From Paenibacillus typhae (GTDB taxonomy: Bacteria; Bacillota; Bacilli; Paenibacillales; Paenibacillaceae), in NCBI RefSeq assembly GCF_900099765.1, contig NZ_FNDX01000004.1, positions 1 through 64,000 on the forward strand: a DNA stretch of 64,000 nucleotides. The letters run 5' to 3'. The notes under the pieces are model-generated. The model searched no databases and was not told where the DNA came from. It saw only the letters and a list, made by a program, of their open reading frames with translations. Below, in pieces: positions 56,976 to 64,000 of the stretch (positions within the stretch are counted from its first letter, which is position 1; the number at the start of each line of letters is the position of its first letter). The position numbers and the translations under genes are program-made.

Positions 56976-57010
56976 AAAAAGCCCCTCTTTCCATTAGCGG
57001 AAAAAGGGGC
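56976..57010 (-). terminator. terminator after the HxlR regulator gene
   Basis: On the minus strand AGCCCCT-TCC pairs with GGA-AGGGGCT, followed by TTTTTC, 26 bases past the stop. Confidence 0.85.
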
Positions 57011-57035
57011 TATCAACAGGACTGCAGTAGCGGGA

Positions 57036-57353
57036 CTATTCGACCCAGCTCTCGGCCCAGGACTGGATCTGCTGCATGACCGGCTCAAGCGCGCGGCCCT
57101 TTGTTGTTAATTCATACTCGATGCGTACCGGAGTTTCAGGATACACATGTCTTACCAGAATGCCTTCGCATTCCAGATCCTTCATTCGTTCCGACAGCAT
57201 TTTATCGCTCATTGACGGGATCAGGCCGGAAATATCCTTGAAGCGTTTCGGGCCGCTCATCAATGTCTGGATTATAAGTCCATTCCAGCGTTTGCCTAAG
57301 AAAGAGAAGGCCGTTTCGAATCTTGGGCACATCGTCAGCTGATGCTCTTCCAT
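57036..57353 (-). CDS. HxlR-family transcriptional regulator
   Basis: A winged-helix regulator of 105 residues. It has the family's N-terminal conserved cysteine (MCPRFETAFSFLGKRW), the recognition region FKDISGLIPSMSDKMLSERM and the wing in VRIEYELTTKG. HxlR proteins respond to aldehydes, quinones or disulfide stress and usually control a neighbouring oxidoreductase. The nearest such gene, Gfo/Idh/MocA at 57819, is on the same strand and separated by another gene. ATG at 57353 is chosen because AGAGGTG lies 6 bases upstream; a GTG is 9 bases earlier. Confidence 0.92.
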   Translation of the reverse strand: MEEHQLTMCPRFETAFSFLGKRWNGLIIQTLMSGPKRFKDISGLIPSMSDKMLSERMKDLECEGILVRHVYPETPVRIEYELTTKGRALEPVMQQIQSWAESWVE

Positions 57354-57476
57354 TGTTCTCACCTCTCGTTGTGAAGCTAACTATTAGTTAGTATATATAA
57401 TTTTAACATATTTATAGCATAATGAACATCGTTTTCCCAAAAAAAGTTCATAGCCTACCTTATTATATCCCCAGTG

Positions 57477-57800
57477 TCAATCCCCTGTGCCTGAGTGTGG
57501 CTTGCGCCGGGCGATGGCCTCTGTTACTACGTAAGCCAGCTCATCATTGCCGTACAGCGACAGCACCCCGAGAACCGTATCATCGGATATGTCTCCGGCT
57601 TCTTCTTCCGGTACAGTCAGGGCAAGCGCCCGGCCCAGGGCGGCATTTCCTTCCTGCTGCGGATAGGCCTGCAAATACAGGGCATGCGGGTCCAGCTTAT
57701 TGTTTACACACCACTGGGCAAACACGAGAATCATCATTTCTTCATCCCGCTTGTAGCTCTCGATGATTTGCTCCTCCATTGCTTTGCGGTAATCGTCCAC
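57477..57800 (-). CDS. conserved-looking small cytosolic protein
   Basis: Not recognised. A protein of 107 residues, acidic and helical, with LVFAQWCVNNKLDPHALYLQ, a GRALALTVPEEEAGDISDD segment and YGNDELAYVVTEAIARRKP. It follows the oxidoreductase gene by 18 bases with its own ribosome site (AGGAGCAGGAA) and is probably co-transcribed. No catalytic motif, membrane segment or signal is visible. Confidence 0.7.
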   Translation of the reverse strand: MDDYRKAMEEQIIESYKRDEEMMILVFAQWCVNNKLDPHALYLQAYPQQEGNAALGRALALTVPEEEAGDISDDTVLGVLSLYGNDELAYVVTEAIARRKPHSGTGD

Positions 57801-57818
57801 GTTCCTGCTCCTCTCTGT

Positions 57819-58757
57819 TTATCTGGCAGTCAGCTCTGCCGCCAGCCTGTGACCAGGCAATACGGCGGAAGCAGAGATGCTGCACTGCTCCGGTGTATCC
57901 AATGTACTTAAAAAATGCTTGACTGCTCCGCTGAATCCTCTGCGCTCCAGAACGGTATCCCAGCTGCCGAAGGTTTGGTTGCGCGGCAGAGAACCCTTTT
58001 CATATAATACCGCCCGCTCCATATCCGTTACCTCCACTGATCTCCCGCTTCCGTGCAGCTCCAGCTTCTCAATATCAGCTCCGGCATCCCTTACCATGCT
58101 GTATATTCCGGTAACGCCCCGGTTCCAGCCAAGAATTCCGGAAGACTGCAGCAGCCGTCCATCACTGTCGGAGTTCAGGCTGCTTCTCAGCAGCTCATAA
58201 TCGTTGCCGCACAGCCACAGCAGCAGATCGAGCATATGGATCAGATCATCATGGACCGTCTCACGGCTGCTGCCGTTCTGCTGGCTGGTGCGGTGCTTAA
58301 CCGCATGACACTGGCTGATTCCGCCTGCCTTCTCCAGCCAGGCCTTGGCTGCCGTATACATCGGTGCAAACCGGCGGTTGAAGCCGACAGCCAGCAGCAC
58401 TCCCCGCTCCTCAGCCAGCTTGGCCATCCGCTGCGATTCTTCCAGATCATAAGATAACGGCTTATCTACATACACCGGTAATCCTTGCTCCAGACATTTG
58501 GTAACATACTCATAATGGGTTGTAGTGGGACTGTGTACAAAGACTGCATCCAGGTTCCAGGAGAGCAGCTCATCCAGATCCGTTGTACCCTTGGGTAACC
58601 GGTAGGATCGGACCGCCCCCTGCACAGTAGCCGGCGAATGGCTAAGCACGCCGACCACCTCTGCCTGATCGTGGCGGGTCAGCAGCGGCAGATATACTTT
58701 GCGGGCGATATCGCCGATCCCGATCATCGCGACTCTTTTACGTACGGGAGTATTCAT
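57819..58757 (-). CDS. Gfo/Idh/MocA-family oxidoreductase
   Basis: An NAD(P)-dependent dehydrogenase of 312 residues. The Rossmann motif is GIGDIARKVYLPLL (12-25), the cofactor and substrate lysine is in VYVDKPLSYDLEES (a DKP variant of EKP), and NRRFAPMY lies in the sheet domain. The substrate is a sugar, inositol or similar compound, not identifiable here. It is the first of a two-gene unit and is divergent from the TVP38-family gene. Confidence 0.9.
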   Translation of the reverse strand: MNTPVRKRVAMIGIGDIARKVYLPLLTRHDQAEVVGVLSHSPATVQGAVRSYRLPKGTTDLDELLSWNLDAVFVHSPTTTHYEYVTKCLEQGLPVYVDKPLSYDLEESQRMAKLAEERGVLLAVGFNRRFAPMYTAAKAWLEKAGGISQCHAVKHRTSQQNGSSRETVHDDLIHMLDLLLWLCGNDYELLRSSLNSDSDGRLLQSSGILGWNRGVTGIYSMVRDAGADIEKLELHGSGRSVEVTDMERAVLYEKGSLPRNQTFGSWDTVLERRGFSGAVKHFLSTLDTPEQCSISASAVLPGHRLAAELTAR

Positions 58758-58889
58758 AGTACATCTTCCTTTACATGTCGTATAGATGTATTATACCGTG
58801 ACATGCCGCTGCGACAATGATCTTTGCTTCATTAATCGGTTTTTTTTCAGTATGATGAGAGGAACAGCTTGTGAAGGGGCATAGTAAAA

Positions 58890-59507
58890 ATGCGAAAAGG
58901 ATTGACGGTTCTCCTGTATGTTTCGGTTATTATTCTCGCGTTTATCTACAGATATAATCTGCTGGACTGGCTGCGTGGGGATCATAGTCCTGTTCTGTCT
59001 TTTATTGCAGCTGTGCTTCTGGCCCTGTTTCCTGTCCTTCCCTACAAACTGGTCATCGGCTTGTTCGGTTATGTGTACGGAGGCTTCTGGGCGGCAGTCA
59101 TCTGCTGGAGCGCAACGACGATTGCCGCAGCGGTCATGTACGGTCTTGTAAAATACCTGTTTCAGCAGCGCGCCTTCACCTATCTGTCCTCAGTACCGGC
59201 ACTTCACAGATTCACGTCTGCCATACAACGCCGGCCGTTTGCTTCCATTGTGTTGGCCAGGCTGCTTCCGGTAATCCCGCAGACTGCAGTGAATATATAT
59301 GCCGGGGCCGCAGGTCTGCCCTTCTGGAGCTATCTGGCAGCTTCCGGAATCGGCAAGCTTCCGGGTATTGCCTTATATGCGTTTCTCGGAGGCAGCCTAT
59401 CCGGTCATCCCGGGACTGTGATTGCAGCCTTGGCGTTGTATGGGGCAGTACTGGCAGCGGCAGGCTGGTCTTTGCGCATTCAGGCTGCGGACAAGCCCAA
59501 AGAATAA
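58890..59507 (+). CDS. TVP38/TMEM64-family (VTT domain) membrane protein
   Basis: A polytopic protein of 205 residues with about five helices (about 5-22, 35-68, 70-90, 135-165 and 175-195). VTT/SNARE-associated signatures are FPVLPYKLVIGLFGYVYGG, FASIVLARLLPVIPQTAVN and YAGAAGLPFWSYLAASGIGK. Relatives include DedA-like and phospholipid scramblase-type proteins. The specific role is unknown. It stands alone, with ribosome site GAAGGGGC. Confidence 0.88.
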   Translation: MRKGLTVLLYVSVIILAFIYRYNLLDWLRGDHSPVLSFIAAVLLALFPVLPYKLVIGLFGYVYGGFWAAVICWSATTIAAAVMYGLVKYLFQQRAFTYLSSVPALHRFTSAIQRRPFASIVLARLLPVIPQTAVNIYAGAAGLPFWSYLAASGIGKLPGIALYAFLGGSLSGHPGTVIAALALYGAVLAAAGWSLRIQAADKPKE

Positions 59508-59613
59508 TGATCCGGCTGGCCGGGGCGTTGGCAGACAGTGCATATTTGTTTTATACTATAATTAATTAAATTTTGATCAATTTAATGACATTGCATAATA
59601 TGGAGGGATATTC

Positions 59614-60600
59614 ATGAGTGAAATTCAATCTGAACATATAGGCTCGAAGACAGAAAAGGCCACCTTTGCAGGCGGCTGCTTCTGGTGTATGGTATCCCCT
59701 TTTGAAGACTTGCCGGGCATAGCCGGAATTATCTCCGGGTATACAGGCGGCCATACCGTTAATCCGACTTATCAGGAGGTCTGCTCGGAAACAACCGGGC
59801 ATGTAGAAGCAGTACAAATTACATTTAACCCTGACATTTTTCCATACAGCAAGCTGCTTGAGCTGTTCTGGCAGCAGATTGATCCGACAGATGCCGGCGG
59901 CCAGTTCCATGACCGAGGGACCTCTTACGGCACAGCCATCTTCTATCATTCCGAAGAGCAGCGCCTGGAAGCTGAAGCCTCCAAAGCGGCGCTGGCTGCG
60001 AGCGGACGCTTCTCGGCACCGATTGTAACCCCTATTCTTCCTGCCAAGCCTTTTTATCCGGCAGAGGAATACCATCAGGATTACCACCGCAAAAATCCCG
60101 CCCATTACAAGCGGTACCGCAAGGGCTCCGGCCGGGAAGCCTTCATTGAAGACCATTGGAAGCATAAAGAGGATAAGCAGAGCCTCAAGGAGCGCCTGAC
60201 TCCGCTGCAGTATGAGGTTACACAGAATAATGCGACCGAATCGCCGTTCCGCAATGAGTTCTGGGATCATCACGGCGACGGACTGTATGTGGATATCGTC
60301 TCCGGGGAGCCGCTGTTCAGCTCCAGGGACAAATACGATTCCGGCTGCGGCTGGCCCAGCTTCACACGTCCGGTCCGCGATTATGCGGTTAAGGAAAAAA
60401 CAGACCTCAGCCATCTGATGATCCGCACCGAGGTCCGCAGCAAGGTTGCCGATTCGCATCTCGGCCATGTCTTCACCGACGGCCCCGGCGAGAATGGCCT
60501 GCGCTACTGCATCAACTCAGCTGCCCTGCGCTTCGTACCCAAGGAGGATCTGGAAAAGGAAGGCTACGGCGAGTACCGGGTGCTTTTCCAGTATGCATAA
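59614..60600 (+). CDS. msrAB: fused peptide methionine sulfoxide reductase MsrA-MsrB
   Basis: A two-domain repair enzyme of 328 residues that reduces both methionine sulfoxide epimers in oxidised proteins. The MsrA domain (about 14-170) has the catalytic Cys22 in AGGCFWCM and later HVEAVQI and [12 protein letters not shown]. The MsrB domain (about 190-328) has [22 protein letters not shown] and catalytic Cys299 in [12 protein letters not shown]. The zinc CxxC pairs of some MsrB proteins are absent, as in Bacillus MsrB. There is no signal peptide, so it is cytosolic. Ribosome site GGAGGG precedes the ATG. Confidence 0.97.
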   Translation: MSEIQSEHIGSKTEKATFAGGCFWCMVSPFEDLPGIAGIISGYTGGHTVNPTYQEVCSETTGHVEAVQITFNPDIFPYSKLLELFWQQIDPTDAGGQFHDRGTSYGTAIFYHSEEQRLEAEASKAALAASGRFSAPIVTPILPAKPFYPAEEYHQDYHRKNPAHYKRYRKGSGREAFIEDHWKHKEDKQSLKERLTPLQYEVTQNNATESPFRNEFWDHHGDGLYVDIVSGEPLFSSRDKYDSGCGWPSFTRPVRDYAVKEKTDLSHLMIRTEVRSKVADSHLGHVFTDGPGENGLRYCINSAALRFVPKEDLEKEGYGEYRVLFQYA

Positions 60601-60648
60601 GCAGCTATATCCGCTCAGCTCCTGATCCCTGCGGAACAGATACAATAA

Positions 60649-60688
60649 GCCTCCAGCCCGTCTTTGGACGTGCTGGAGGCTTTATTTT
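60649..60688 (+). terminator. terminator between msrAB and the GNAT gene
   Basis: A perfect nine-base stem (GCCTCCAGC / GCTGGAGGC) with a 14-base loop, followed by TTTATTTT. It serves msrAB and may also act for the convergent GNAT gene. Confidence 0.9.
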
Positions 60689-60707
60689 GGCATAGCATCC
60701 GGGACGT

Positions 60708-61115
60708 TTACAGAAACAGGCTCATCCCCGGTGCATCGGCAGCTCTCGGCACAAAACCAAACCGTTCATAAAAGGCTGCTTTTCCGCTTGCTGCAGAGAG
60801 CTGAATCCAGCGGATTCCCTTTGCTTTGCAATGGCTGATCAAGTGTTCCATTACCAATGTCCCGATCCCGAGACCTTGATAATCCGGCTTTACGATTACA
60901 TCGCAAATCACACACTGGATTACACCGTCGGAAACAATTCTGCCAGAGGCGGCAAGCCTTCCGTCCCTGACTACACTTAATGTGTACCAGCTGTTTATTA
61001 AGGAATCCTGAAGCAGCGTTGAGGTCCAGCGTCCTTCCGGGTCCCAGCCGGTAGATTGATAAAGCTCATAATACTCCTGTTTATCAGGAAGGCTATTAAG
61101 AAACATCAATTCCAC
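60708..61115 (-). CDS. GNAT-family N-acetyltransferase
   Basis: An acetyltransferase of 135 residues. The acetyl-CoA-binding motif A is in VKPDYQGLGIGTLVMEHL and motif B in AASGKAAFYERFGFVP. The substrate is unknown. GTG at 61115 is used because GGAGG lies 8 bases before it; the much longer open frame upstream lies within the DUF4349 gene and is rejected. It follows the DUF4349 lipoprotein gene by 16 bases and is probably co-transcribed. Confidence 0.9.
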   Translation of the reverse strand: MELMFLNSLPDKQEYYELYQSTGWDPEGRWTSTLLQDSLINSWYTLSVVRDGRLAASGRIVSDGVIQCVICDVIVKPDYQGLGIGTLVMEHLISHCKAKGIRWIQLSAASGKAAFYERFGFVPRAADAPGMSLFL

Positions 61116-61131
61116 TGTTGCTTCCTCCTTC

Positions 61132-62277
61132 CTATTTACTCGAATGCTCATCCTCATCTTTGAACAGATCGGCTTCCTCAGACAAGCTTCCGGTGCTGTG
61201 ACCCGGCAAATCGCGCTGCGTCGTCCTTCCGGCACGTATACGCTCCAGCCTAGTCTCCTGCCCCCGGCCGAGCTTTTTCCGGATAAACAGCACAACAGCA
61301 GCAATGACCGCCAATACGACCAGTACAGGCAATGCTGCCGCCAGGAAGACAAACAGCCCCTGGAACATAACCGACAAGGCATTCAGACTCTTCGACAGCG
61401 CATCAGAGGCCCGTGTCATCAGCGGCTCCTGCTCTTTTTTCTGAATATCAACGATACCCGAACCGCTCTGATAGAGCCGCAGCTCTACTGTTGAAAAGGA
61501 TACATTCTGGTCGATATAACGCATTCTGCCTTTGATCTGCTCAATAGCCTCCTGGATCGCCCCAAGCTCATTGGCAAAGGCTACAAGATCCGAGGATTTG
61601 GTTGCTTTTGACATAAAATTAATGTACTGGGTCTCCATCAGCTGCTTCGCCTTAAGGCGTGATTCGAGATCCACGTATTCCTCCGACACATCCTGGCCCT
61701 CGATGCTCCGCTGTATTCCCTTGTTCTTAATCTCCTCGAGCTTGTCAAGAAACGGGGAGAAGCCCGCAGCCGGCACCTTCATCACAAAGTTACCGCCCTT
61801 TTCGTAGTCGGACATATTCTCTGTGAAACCGATGATATATCCGCCTGCCAGCGTAACCAGGTTGCGCACTTCGGACTGGGCCTTTCCGTAATCCTCTACT
61901 TCCATGGTAAGATTCGCTTTATAAATCAGCTTCTTGTTCAGCCCGGCTGCAACGTCAATGCCGCTGAACCCGGATGTCCCAGTTGGGCTGCCGGATGCCT
62001 GCTGTCCTGAATTCCCGCCCTTGCCGGCCGGATTATTGCTGCCTGAGTCAGCTTCCCCACCGCGCATGGCAGTCTGATTCAGGTCCACATCTGCTGAGCT
62101 GTCGTACTTCATCGTCTCTTCTGCTGCAGGCGCCGCTTCCGTGGAAGCTTCACTGGCTGCCCCCATATTAGCCGCTGCATTATCACTTGCCGAATTGTTG
62201 TCACCTGAACCGCAGCCCGCCAGTATCACCGCCAAAACCAATAAACCTGTCAAGTAATGCAGACCCCATTTGCGCAT
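61132..62277 (-). CDS. DUF4349 lipoprotein
   Basis: A membrane-attached protein of 381 residues. The N-terminal lipobox is ILAGC, followed by a Gly/Ser/Ala/Asn-rich linker to about 110. The DUF4349 domain (about 115-345) includes LIYKANLTMEVEDYGKAQSE and the coiled-coil stretch YVDLESRLKAKQLMETQ. One transmembrane helix near residues 325-345 is followed by a basic and then acidic cytosolic tail. The family's function is unknown. The ATG at 62277 is preferred because GGAGG lies 7 bases upstream. Confidence 0.88.
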   Translation of the reverse strand: MRKWGLHYLTGLLVLAVILAGCGSGDNNSASDNAAANMGAASEASTEAAPAAEETMKYDSSADVDLNQTAMRGGEADSGSNNPAGKGGNSGQQASGSPTGTSGFSGIDVAAGLNKKLIYKANLTMEVEDYGKAQSEVRNLVTLAGGYIIGFTENMSDYEKGGNFVMKVPAAGFSPFLDKLEEIKNKGIQRSIEGQDVSEEYVDLESRLKAKQLMETQYINFMSKATKSSDLVAFANELGAIQEAIEQIKGRMRYIDQNVSFSTVELRLYQSGSGIVDIQKKEQEPLMTRASDALSKSLNALSVMFQGLFVFLAAALPVLVVLAVIAAVVLFIRKKLGRGQETRLERIRAGRTTQRDLPGHSTGSLSEEADLFKDEDEHSSK

Positions 62278-62478
62278 ACTCATTCCTCCAAAAGTGTAGT
62301 GGATTTCCCGCTTCTTTTGTGCAATGCAACCAGCCGTTCATCTTCTGTCTGTTTTTCAGATGTTCCGCCTACCCATTTGACGTTCCAAATGCTGGAAGGT
62401 TGCAGGAGAAATAGTAAAATAGCATCCTTTTTCTAAACCTGGATTCCATAATTAACAATTCAGTCATATATATGTATG

Positions 62479-62510
62479 TAAAAAAGGACCACCCGACTGC
62501 CGGATGATCC
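62479..62510 (-). terminator. minus-strand terminator without an assigned gene
   Basis: On the minus strand GGATCA-CCG pairs with CGG-TGGTCC, followed by TTTTTT. It lies in the 420-base region between the DUF4349 and DUF1540 genes and upstream of the former, so it would end a transcript that starts further right. The only minus-strand frame there (62464-62595, 43 codons from ATG, extendable to a GTG at 62631) lacks a ribosome site and runs through the terminator. The rest of 62278-62697 shows nothing else. Confidence 0.7.
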
Positions 62511-62697
62511 GTTTGCGCAAATCCACTATTTTTGCTACAATTATTATGCCTATCGACTCTGAAAAGACAAGATACGCCAAATACCCTGTATTCATTAGAA
62601 TAAGGGTAAGGTCTGTTCGGACAAGCTCCACCTTGCTGAACAGGGCGCTATTCGCACTAACAATATTGATAATCTACTATAAGGGGAGGTGACCCTC

Positions 62698-62850
62698 ATG
62701 GCAAAAGACGTTATGTGTGCCGTAAACTCCTGCACCTACTGGGCTGAAGAGAACAAATGTAACGCTGAATCGATCTTCGTTGCTTATCACAGCTCCAAGG
62801 AGCCTAAGCATTCTGAAGAAACAGACTGCAAAACATTCGAAAGCAAATAA
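62698..62850 (+). CDS. DUF1540 small cysteine-rich protein
   Basis: A 50-residue protein. Four cysteines are spaced as in DUF1540 (VMCAVNSCTYW, NKCNAES, TDCKTFESK), a likely metal-binding mini-fold. The ribosome site GGGGAGGTGACCCTC is very strong and a terminator follows at 14 bases, so it is a stand-alone gene. Relatives occur in spore formers, often as sporulation-associated or uncharacterised products; a role here is not shown. Confidence 0.9.
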   Translation: MAKDVMCAVNSCTYWAEENKCNAESIFVAYHSSKEPKHSEETDCKTFESK

Positions 62851-62863
62851 GGAATACTATCAG

Positions 62864-62890
62864 AAGGGACCCTCCACGGTTCCTTCTTTT
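62864..62890 (+). terminator. terminator after the DUF1540 gene
   Basis: Stem AAGGGACC / GGTTCCTT with a six-base loop, followed by CTTTTCT. Confidence 0.8.
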
Positions 62891-62912
62891 CTGTTTCTCA
62901 TTTTATCAAGAA

Positions 62913-62927
62913 TGATAATTATTATCA
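62913..62927 (+). promoter_or_regulatory. perfect 7-1-7 Fur box
   Basis: TGATAATTATTATCA is the exact Bacillus 7-1-7 Fur consensus. It lies 30 bases before an ATG at 62957 that has a good ribosome site (GGAGGGTGAACG) but whose frame runs into the antisense of metE. No iron-uptake gene follows, so the site is orphaned within the window. Confidence 0.75.
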
Positions 62928-62989
62928 AGTATTTTTTTATGTGCGGAGGGTGAACGATGATCAAGCAGATTGGCCGGGTGTTCAACTTA

Positions 62990-63014
62990 CGCCACCACAG
63001 CTATTGTGGTGGCG
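62990..63014. repeat. 10-base-arm hairpin beyond metE
   Basis: CGCCACCACA and TGTGGTGGCG pair perfectly around a five-base loop, 30 bases past the metE stop. Neither strand has a proper T-run, so it may be an incomplete terminator for metE or for the plus-strand transcript from the Fur-box promoter. Confidence 0.55.
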
Positions 63015-63044
63015 TTAATTATGCGCAGACGCTAACGCTTCCTT

Positions 63045-64000
63045 CTAGACCCCGACTGCCTTCCTCACCTGCTCTGCCGCCTCTACCATATTGCGCAGAG
63101 CTGCAGCGGTTTCTTCCCAGCCTCTGGTTTTCAGGCCGCAGTCCGGATTGATCCAGAACTGTCCGGCGTCAAGGACACGCAGGGCACGTTCGATACTGGC
63201 GGTCATCTCCCGCGTATCCGGTACCCGCGGACTGTGGATATCGTATACGCCAAGCCCGATACCCTTATCATATTCCTGCTCCTCAAAGCTGACAATCAGC
63301 TCGCCGTGGCTGCGTGAGGTTTCTATAGAGATGACATCTGCATCCATTGCCGAGATCGAATCAATCATATCGTTAAATTCGCTGTAGCACATATGGGTAT
63401 GGATTTGCGTTGTATCCTTGACCGGATTCGTAGCAATCCTGAAAGCCCGCACTGCCCAGTTCAAATAGTGCTCATGATCCTCCGCCTTCAGCGGCAGGCC
63501 TTCACGGATAGCCGGCTCATCCACCTGAATCATCTCGATTCCGGCAGCCTCCAGCGCTTCTACCTCCTGCCGCAGCGCGAGCGCGATCTGATTCGCCACT
63601 GCTTCACGGCTAAGATCATCCCGGACGAATGACCAGTTCAGGATCGTCACCGGTCCGGTCAGCATTCCTTTGACCGGCAGCCTGGTGAGCGACTGGGCAT
63701 AGACACTTTCCATGACGGTCATCGGCTCTACAAACGCAACGTCAGCATAGATAACCGGCGGCTTCACACAACGGGAGCCGTAGGACTGCACCCAGCCGCC
63801 TTTGGTGAACAGATAGCCGGCCAGCTTCTCGCCGAAAAATTCCACCATATCCGTCCGTTCAAACTCCCCGTGTACCAGCACATCCAGGCCAAGCTCCTCC
63901 TGGAAAGCAATGGCATCCTCGATCTGCTTGCGCACGAATGCGTCATAGCGCTCCTGGCTCCACACGCCCTTGCGCCATTTGAGGCGGGCCTGCCGGACCT
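63045..64000 (-). CDS. metE: cobalamin-independent methionine synthase, C-terminal part (partial)
   Basis: The catalytic domain of MetE, which transfers a methyl group from 5-methyltetrahydrofolate-triglutamate to homocysteine. The frame stays open to the right edge ([11 protein letters not shown] before the first internal start), so the N-terminal half of the roughly 760-residue protein is outside. Zinc ligands are seen in [12 protein letters not shown] (His, Cys), the Glu in [11 protein letters not shown] and Cys in [27 protein letters not shown] is also characteristic. Confidence 0.96.
   Translation of the reverse strand, partial: VRQARLKWRKGVWSQERYDAFVRKQIEDAIAFQEELGLDVLVHGEFERTDMVEFFGEKLAGYLFTKGGWVQSYGSRCVKPPVIYADVAFVEPMTVMESVYAQSLTRLPVKGMLTGPVTILNWSFVRDDLSREAVANQIALALRQEVEALEAAGIEMIQVDEPAIREGLPLKAEDHEHYLNWAVRAFRIATNPVKDTTQIHTHMCYSEFNDMIDSISAMDADVISIETSRSHGELIVSFEEQEYDKGIGLGVYDIHSPRVPDTREMTASIERALRVLDAGQFWINPDCGLKTRGWEETAAALRNMVEAAEQVRKAVGV

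Noticed and set aside
61116..61382. N-terminal extension of the GNAT gene
   Set aside because: It overlaps the DUF4349 gene in another frame, is Cys/Arg-rich and has no ribosome site; the GTG at 61115 has GGAGG.
62957..63151. 64-codon plus-strand frame after the Fur box
   Set aside because: The start looks real, but most of the frame is antisense to metE and proline/leucine-rich; kept only as a possible gene remnant in the findings.

Overview
The window reads as a chromosomal segment of a spore-forming, low-GC Gram-positive of the Paenibacillus type. Support: the yqh-efp gene neighbourhood known from Bacillus, a spore photoproduct lyase, a T-box leader on metG, TGTGA-N6-TCACA Fnr boxes paired with a Bacillus-type Fnr, two YesMN-style kinase/AraC-regulator/sugar-ABC loci without ATPase genes, and secreted proteins carrying copper-amine-oxidase-like N-terminal domains. 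No rRNA, tRNA, phage or CRISPR was seen. The only mobile DNA recognised is the 5' ribozyme part of a group II intron at the left edge.

Layout. 1-5.2 kb: group II intron end, then the efp-yqhT-yqhR block on the minus strand, divergent yqhQ-yqhP, and a patatin-like yqhO; no aroQ lies between yqhQ and yqhT. 5.2-9.5 kb: a secreted GH10-like hydrolase, mntR, splB and ccdA. 9.6-16.8 kb: a zinc region with znuA-znuC, a 967-base repeat-bearing spacer, znuB, a Zur-box promoter, and zur itself beyond metG (T-box) and yidD. 17-19 kb: a 748-residue secreted protein. 19.5-25.5 kb: sugar ABC locus 1 with its own two-component system. 26-32 kb: pflA, pflB and adhE, the mixed-acid and ethanol fermentation genes. 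32.4-39.1 kb: sugar ABC locus 2 with its own two-component system. 39.7-47.7 kb: an orphan peptide-binding-like protein, an esterase-like hydrolase, beta-phosphoglucomutase and two overlapping GH65 disaccharide phosphorylases. 48-52.7 kb: fnr, then nirB-nirD-nirC. 52.9-63 kb: a two-repeat lipoprotein, the Ric/ScdA iron-sulfur repair protein, several unrecognised proteins, an HxlR regulator, a Gfo/Idh/MocA oxidoreductase, a TVP38-family membrane protein, fused MsrAB, a GNAT, a DUF4349 lipoprotein and a 50-residue DUF1540 protein. 63-64 kb: the C-terminal part of metE.

How the parts fit. A local anaerobic regulon is visible. fnr lies in the window, and Fnr-type boxes precede pflB (paired), adhE, fnr and nirB (paired); at pflB and nirB a -10-like hexamer sits about 32-33 bases downstream of a box centre, as expected for Fnr-activated promoters. 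A Zur box lies inside the znuA promoter and a Zur-like regulator is encoded 3 kb away. The GH65-GH65-pgmB genes form a phosphorolytic disaccharide route to glucose 6-phosphate. Two intergenic repeat arrays, at 10.8-11.0 kb and 39.5-39.6 kb, share almost the same spacing although their units differ in sequence. They are the least explained structure in the window.
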